In this document: positions 60,398 through 64,000 of the stretch, one piece after another
How the letters are laid out: each line of letters starts with the position of its first letter
How positions within the stretch are numbered: the stretch's first letter is position 1
Notes under the pieces: generated by a model
The model's input: only the letters and a program-made list of their open reading frames with translations
Database searches by the model: none
What the model was told of the DNA's origin: nothing
Position numbers and translations under genes: made by a program
Origin: Falsiroseomonas sp050563535
Lineage (GTDB): Bacteria > Pseudomonadota > Alphaproteobacteria > Acetobacterales > Acetobacteraceae
Assembly (NCBI RefSeq): GCF_050563535.1
Contig: NZ_JBNXUO010000006.1
Location: 145,710 to 209,709, forward strand
Direction: 5' to 3'
DNA length: 64,000 nt

Positions 60398-62008
60398 CTA
60401 TTTTGACATTGCCCTAGTGAGCAGTTCGTTCAGGACACCAAGAGCTCCCCACTGCGCCTTGGCATTGTTTCGTTCAACTTTCGGCCAGTATTGGGACGAG
60501 AAATAGATTGCTGCCTGCACATAGGGAGAGACTGCTGGGTAGATGCTCACCAAGGCGCGGCGTCTGGCTGCATCACCATAGCGGCCAACATAGATCGCGG
60601 CCGCTGCTCTCGTCGCGTCATGCGTCGATCCGTTCCTCAACAGATGAAGTGCCATTCTTACTGGGGTGTCGTCGTTTGGCTTTCTCATGATCAGGGCAGC
60701 GAGGATCCACATCGCCTGCCAATCCATCAATGACCGATCTCCAAGATTCTCACATAGAAACGAGTAAACCGATGCGTCATCAAGAAATTTTGCCAGATAG
60801 GCCATGTATATTTGCGACATAGAAGGGCGCTTCTTGAAAGATTCAAGGACATGCTCAACCGCATATTCCGAGGACGCCTTAGCAAACAACGGGAGGCAGA
60901 ATCTCTCAATATTTTCCTCGTGGCCAGGATGATCTGCGATGGCATCAAAGAGAAGTTTTGTTGCCTCCAATTCAAGGGGGTCGGCCGTTCCCCTTTCGCT
61001 CTCCGCTTCGGACTTCTCTCCTTGATTTTCAGCGTCCCACTCTGACTGGAAACCATAGTCAGACTGGAAGTCTTCCTCTTCGATCTGGCCTGAAATTTCC
61101 TCGACGGCCTGCTCAAATAAAGCTTCGAGATCTGGCTCTTCTGCATTTAAGGCAGTTTTTGGAAGGATTGCAGACTTAGCTTCATTTAGAACAAGATCGT
61201 AGCTCCTCAGTTCGGGGATCAACCACCGCATAAGGTGCTCTGCTGCATCAACGCTACCAACAAAGATATACATGTCATCGACATAGCGCGCCGAAGCAAT
61301 ATTTTGGTCGGCAAGGGAGCGGTCAATCGGCTCCATGTAGAAGTTTCCAAACAGGTCAGACGGGTAAATGCCCTGAATGATGCCCCTAGAACTCCTGTCC
61401 CCTGTGTAGGCTGTTAGTATCGCCTCCAAGCGCGACGCAAATTTTGCGGGAAAACCTGCGTCTGTTAGAACGTTAATCAAAGTGTGCTGATTGATAGATC
61501 CGAAAAAATCTGCGACATCTATCCGAACAATATACTTCAAATCGCTCTTTGATGAGTGCTCGGCGAGATTCTTCTGGAGTTCTGCCCAGCATGCGCGTGT
61601 CGGCTTGAACATATTCGGGGCGTTCTCCCCTTCAAGCCTATGACTAAATGAGCGTGCGTGATCAGTCTTGGCTTCGATGATTGGAGCAGCCCTGTCAGCT
61701 AGGAATTGGTAAAGCAGGCGATCTTTAGGCAGGAGAATGCTGCCCGGTCGGGAATACGTGGGGCCAGGCCTTGGCGGTCTCGCTCTAACTTGCATCCGGT
61801 GCGATTTGGGAACTTCAATTGTCAACGGGAGGCTTGGCTTGTGCTGGCCGTCCTTGAGTTCCCGCTTGAGAAGCTCAGCAAGTTCCTGGCCGGCTTTCCG
61901 GTAAATGAAGCCAATATGCGGCGCATAGATGAAATCCGAGCGCAGGTCATGAATGATCCGCTGAAGTGACAAGGACCAAGCCGTATCGGGAATCTCAGAG
62001 AGATCCAT
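60398..62008 (-). CDS. defence-type reverse transcriptase (unclassified UG/DRT-like) with helical C-terminal region
   Basis: A 536-residue protein. The RT domain covers about residues 60-285: motif A with Asp164 (KYIVRIDVADFFGSIN), the GIIQGIYPSDLFGNFYMEP stretch, and the catalytic YVDD at 242-245 (SARYVDDMYIFV). An acidic linker (about 289-345) leads to about 190 residues of helical repeats (MSQIYMAYLAKFL, DWQAMWILAALIM). This plan is that of Abi/UG reverse transcriptases that defend against phages, not of group II introns: no maturase, HNH or intron structure is seen. The gene is clearly AT-richer than its surroundings. ATG 62008 is preferred because GGAGAG lies nine bases upstream; upstream in-frame non-ATG starts exist. 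Confidence 0.88.
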   Translation of the reverse strand: MDLSEIPDTAWSLSLQRIIHDLRSDFIYAPHIGFIYRKAGQELAELLKRELKDGQHKPSLPLTIEVPKSHRMQVRARPPRPGPTYSRPGSILLPKDRLLYQFLADRAAPIIEAKTDHARSFSHRLEGENAPNMFKPTRACWAELQKNLAEHSSKSDLKYIVRIDVADFFGSINQHTLINVLTDAGFPAKFASRLEAILTAYTGDRSSRGIIQGIYPSDLFGNFYMEPIDRSLADQNIASARYVDDMYIFVGSVDAAEHLMRWLIPELRSYDLVLNEAKSAILPKTALNAEEPDLEALFEQAVEEISGQIEEEDFQSDYGFQSEWDAENQGEKSEAESERGTADPLELEATKLLFDAIADHPGHEENIERFCLPLFAKASSEYAVEHVLESFKKRPSMSQIYMAYLAKFLDDASVYSFLCENLGDRSLMDWQAMWILAALIMRKPNDDTPVRMALHLLRNGSTHDATRAAAAIYVGRYGDAARRRALVSIYPAVSPYVQAAIYFSSQYWPKVERNNAKAQWGALGVLNELLTRAMSK

Positions 62009-62206
62009 TCCGAACGGCTCTCCGAGCTTGATGTCGCCCAAGGTTGGTTCCTCCGGACCCCGCGCCGAACACAACCTGCTCGGAATGAACGGCACAATCA
62101 AGTTCTATGAATTCCCGACGCATTCGCCATCGAGCGTCTTGTAACGAGCGACCGCCCCGGGTTCGATGCAGCTCTTGTGTCCGGCTGTGCTTACTCTCGC
62201 GTGCGG

Positions 62207-62782
62207 TTACGGTCGGATGCGTCCGACGACTATGAGCGCTTTGCCCTCCCGCCGTAGCACGACGCCCTCGCCAGAGGCGGGCACGATGCCGGTTAGGGCA
62301 GTGATGTTCACTTGATGCGTGCTCACCACCAGCGCGCCGGGGCCGTTCCACGCCATCAGGATGGCCCGAGCTGCCACTGTCTGCGCTGGCCCAGCACTCC
62401 GGTCCGCGAAGAAGGAGTTGAAGGCGGGCTCGTCCACGGCGCGGCCTGGGAAGGCGAGCTCGGCTGTCTCCATCGTGCGGCACCACTCGGAGGCGAGCAC
62501 CGCGCCTACGACGATATCGGCAGCTCGCAAGGCTTCGCCGATGCGCCGGGCCTGGCGGCGGCCGGTGGCATCGAGGTTGCGCTGGGTGGTGCAGTCGCCG
62601 AGGCGCATGCCGGCTGGGTCGCCGCCGCCGGGGGCAATGGCGTGGCGGAAGAGGACGATGCCGCCTTCGCGCAACGCCTGCCACGCCGCCTGATCCGCCT
62701 GGGCGCGGCCGGGCAGCACTGCCAGCGCGACCGCGAGAGGCAGGAACTGGCGTCGGCGAAGAGGCATGGCACCCCGCGACAT
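62207..62782 (-). CDS. secreted histidine-phosphatase family protein
   Basis: A 191-residue protein with a leader (RRRQFLPLAVALAVLPGRAQA, Tat-like double arginine) and the catalytic R-H-A motif in GIVLFRHAIAPGG. Partner residues appear in SEWCRTMETAELAF and VVSTHQVNITALTG. It should act as a periplasmic phosphoesterase. It has chromosome-like GC content and lies just inside the right end of the element, so it may be an ordinary passenger gene picked up during recombination. Confidence 0.88.
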   Translation of the reverse strand: MSRGAMPLRRRQFLPLAVALAVLPGRAQADQAAWQALREGGIVLFRHAIAPGGGDPAGMRLGDCTTQRNLDATGRRQARRIGEALRAADIVVGAVLASEWCRTMETAELAFPGRAVDEPAFNSFFADRSAGPAQTVAARAILMAWNGPGALVVSTHQVNITALTGIVPASGEGVVLRREGKALIVVGRIRP

Positions 62783-62898
62783 GGCGGCGGGGGCCGGGTT
62801 GGGAAGGCCGCAAAGCCGTCTGCTACGAAGCGGTTTGTGCGGTCAGGTCGCCGCCGTTCAGCTTCGTTCGCCGAAAACCGCCAACAGCCACGCGAAAA

Positions 62899-62914
62899 CG
62901 GCACCCTATCCGGC
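62899..62914. repeat. 16-bp direct repeat near the right element end
   Basis: CGGCACCCTATCCGGC, identical to 41291-41306 near the left end and in the same orientation, 77 bases inside attR. Confidence 0.5.
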
Positions 62915-62991
62915 ACCCCGCGGAACAAACGTTCTGGTGCGCCCATCTGGGCCAAAATCGCTCTAAGTGGCTGATTTGCTGGGGTTTTCGA

Positions 62992-63037
62992 TGGAGCGGG
63001 CGAAGGGATTCGAACCCTCGACCCCAACCTTGGCAAG
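62992..63037. repeat. attR: 46-bp direct repeat within tRNA-Gly
   Basis: Identical to attL at 41128-41173. Here the repeat is part of the complete tRNA gene, so integration kept the tRNA functional. The match ends at 63037, in the anticodon stem, where the two copies diverge. Confidence 0.95.
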
Positions 63038-63066
63038 GTTGTGCTCTACCCCTGAGCTACGCCCGC
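62992..63066 (-). tRNA. tRNA-Gly (anticodon GCC), integration target
   Basis: The acceptor GCGGGCG pairs with CGCCCGC. The anticodon loop is TTGCCAA with GCC. The T arm is GAGGGTTCGAATCCCTT and the CCA is encoded (complement of 62992-62994). It is the insertion site of the defence element. Confidence 0.96.
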
Positions 63067-63186
63067 GCTCCGTCGGCGTGGCGGGTTCCTACCATGTTGC
63101 GCGGGGATTGCAAGCCACCCTCGTGGACAAGCTGCGCTGTGCGCCCTCTCATCATCGCCCCACATGCCTGGTGCCTGCATCCGACC

Positions 63187-63705
63187 ATGCCCGATACGCC
63201 GGACACCCTGCTCGCGCGCCTCGTCTCCCTCGGGATCGAGGCGCGCACCGTCCGTCATCCGCCCGTCTTCACGGTCGAGGAAAGCAAGGCCCTGCGGCCG
63301 GACCTGCCGGGGGGGCATTCGAAAAATCTGTTCCTCCAGCCGGCGAAGGGGGAGGGGCCGTTCCTGCTTGCGGTGCTGGAGGAGGACCGGCGGGTTTCGC
63401 TCAATGCCCTCGCCCGCGCGGTCGGGGCGCCGCGGATGGGGTTCGGCGGGGCGGCGGACCTGCTGCGGCACCTGGGGGTCGAGCCGGGCTCGGTGACCCC
63501 CTTCGGCCTGGTGAATGCCGTGCCGGGGACGGTCCGGCCGGTCTTCGACCGGGGGCTGATGGAAGGCCACCCCTGGGTCAACTTCCACCCCCTGACCAAC
63601 ACCATGACCACCGCGATCCGCCCCGCGGACCTGCTGCGCTTCCTGCGCCTGCTCGGCCATGCGCCGGAGGTTGTGGAGATGCCGGCCGCGCCGCCGGCCG
63701 GCTGA
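63187..63705 (+). CDS. YbaK/ProX-type aminoacyl-tRNA deacylase
   Basis: A 172-residue editing-domain protein of the YbaK/ProXp-ala group, which removes a wrong amino acid from tRNA, typically alanyl-tRNA(Pro). The visible family pattern is TVRHPPVFTVEESKALRPDL, GGHSKNLFLQ (with the lysine-asparagine pair), GAPRMGFGGAADL, VTPFGLVNA and HPLTNTMTTAI. The ATG at 63187 gives the standard N-terminus. It lies alone on the chromosomal side of tRNA-Gly. Confidence 0.92.
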   Translation: MPDTPDTLLARLVSLGIEARTVRHPPVFTVEESKALRPDLPGGHSKNLFLQPAKGEGPFLLAVLEEDRRVSLNALARAVGAPRMGFGGAADLLRHLGVEPGSVTPFGLVNAVPGTVRPVFDRGLMEGHPWVNFHPLTNTMTTAIRPADLLRFLRLLGHAPEVVEMPAAPPAG

Positions 63706-63708
63706 GCC

Positions 63709-64000
63709 TCAGCCCTTCAGGCTGTCCGGCACGCGGCCGCCATTCTCGGCGAGCTTGCGCATCACCGCCCGGTGCAGCCAGATGTTCATCTCCGCGCTGC
63801 CGTCCTGCGGGCCGGTGTAGCCGAGTTCCCCGGCGAGTTCCTTCCGCGCCGCGAGCCCGCTGTCGAGGTCGAGCAGCTTCATCAGGTCCACGATGGAGGT
63901 TTGCCAGTTCAGCTTCTGCGGGTTGCGCGCTGCCATCTCCCGCAGCACCGCCTCCACATCGACCGGCGCGGCGGGCGCGGCGGCCGCAGGCGCCTGCGCG
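63709..64000 (-). CDS. DUF3597 family protein (partial, cut at the window end)
   Basis: The C-terminal 97 residues are visible. The conserved core reads VEAVLREMAARNPQKLNWQT, then IVDLMKLLDLDSGLAARKEL and ENGGRVPDSLKG at the end, which is the DUF3597 domain found in LysM-adjacent small proteins of proteobacteria. An alanine/proline-rich linker continues upstream past 63957 to the window edge, so the true start is outside. Function unknown. Confidence 0.88.
   Translation of the reverse strand, partial: AQAPAAAAPAAPVDVEAVLREMAARNPQKLNWQTSIVDLMKLLDLDSGLAARKELAGELGYTGPQDGSAEMNIWLHRAVMRKLAENGGRVPDSLKG

Larger units (their letters stand above)
41128..63037. mobile_element. 21.9-kb integrated defence element at tRNA-Gly
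   Basis: Bounded by identical 46-bp copies of the tRNA-Gly 3' half (41128-41173 and 62992-63037) and encoding a P4-type tyrosine integrase. Contents in order are type III modification/restriction genes, the integrase (minus), a noncoding control region, a plus-strand series that includes an AlpA-like protein and a DUF927 helicase, two HUH-like proteins, SPARTA, a reverse transcriptase and a histidine phosphatase. No phage structural, packaging or conjugation genes are seen, so it would need helper functions or replicate and excise as a small island. GC content is uneven, with AT-richer DNA in the type III methyltransferase and the reverse transcriptase. Confidence 0.9.

Noticed and set aside
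60398..62101. Group II intron or retron origin of the reverse transcriptase.
   Set aside because: No maturase or endonuclease domain and no recognisable intron domain V or msr/msd-like structure next to it; the helical C-terminus fits Abi/UG enzymes better.

Overview
The window is GC-rich DNA of an alphaproteobacterium, most likely of the Acetobacteraceae (Roseomonas-like). That placement is inferred from base composition, gene neighbourhoods and protein style, not from a search. It reads as a chromosome segment into which an arsenic-resistance block and then an integrated defence element have been inserted.

1-22,997 is core or metabolic chromosome: a methyltransferase and a DUF2007-like protein (minus), a polyprenyl diphosphate synthase, a class III aminotransferase, an outer-membrane-type protein, a cytoplasmic BisC/TMAO-reductase-type molybdoenzyme overlapping a Tat-exported PhoX-like phosphatase, and a long transporter block at 8,561-19,141. 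That block has two complete FbpBC-like ABC permease/ATPase sets and four periplasmic binding proteins, three of them tandem paralogues. After an HdeD-like membrane protein comes a compact natural-product operon (type III polyketide synthase, methyltransferase, FAD oxidoreductase) and tRNA-Glu.

23,000-34,650 is mainly arsenic resistance. One minus-strand series encodes ArsR, the arsenite exporter ACR3, an ArsO-like flavoprotein, an ArsR-ArsC fusion, an ArsJ-partner GAPDH and ArsJ. Next come two MFS transporters, a flavoprotein with a cysteine-rich tail and a cysteine-rich PadR regulator, with two matching candidate operators. An IS481-type transposase remnant and a complete type I restriction-modification operon (hsdR-hsdS-hsdM) follow to 40,803.

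41,128-63,037 is a 21.9-kb integrated element bounded by a 46-bp direct repeat of the 3' end of tRNA-Gly; the intact tRNA lies at the right end. It carries a P4-type tyrosine integrase, an AlpA-like DNA-binding protein, a DUF927-type helicase, two proteins with HUH-endonuclease-like signatures, several unknown proteins and at least three anti-phage modules. These are a type III restriction-modification pair, a SPARTA system (TIR-APAZ plus short prokaryotic Argonaute) and a defence-type reverse transcriptase with a helical C-terminal region. Two noncoding stretches beside the small HUH-like gene hold strong hairpins that could be an origin or processing sites.

63,067-64,000 returns to chromosome: a YbaK-type editing protein and a DUF3597 protein cut by the window end. 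The most interesting part is the defence element as a whole, especially SPARTA, the unclassified reverse transcriptase and the HUH/hairpin replication candidates. Next is the PadR/flavoprotein/MFS unit beside the ars genes.
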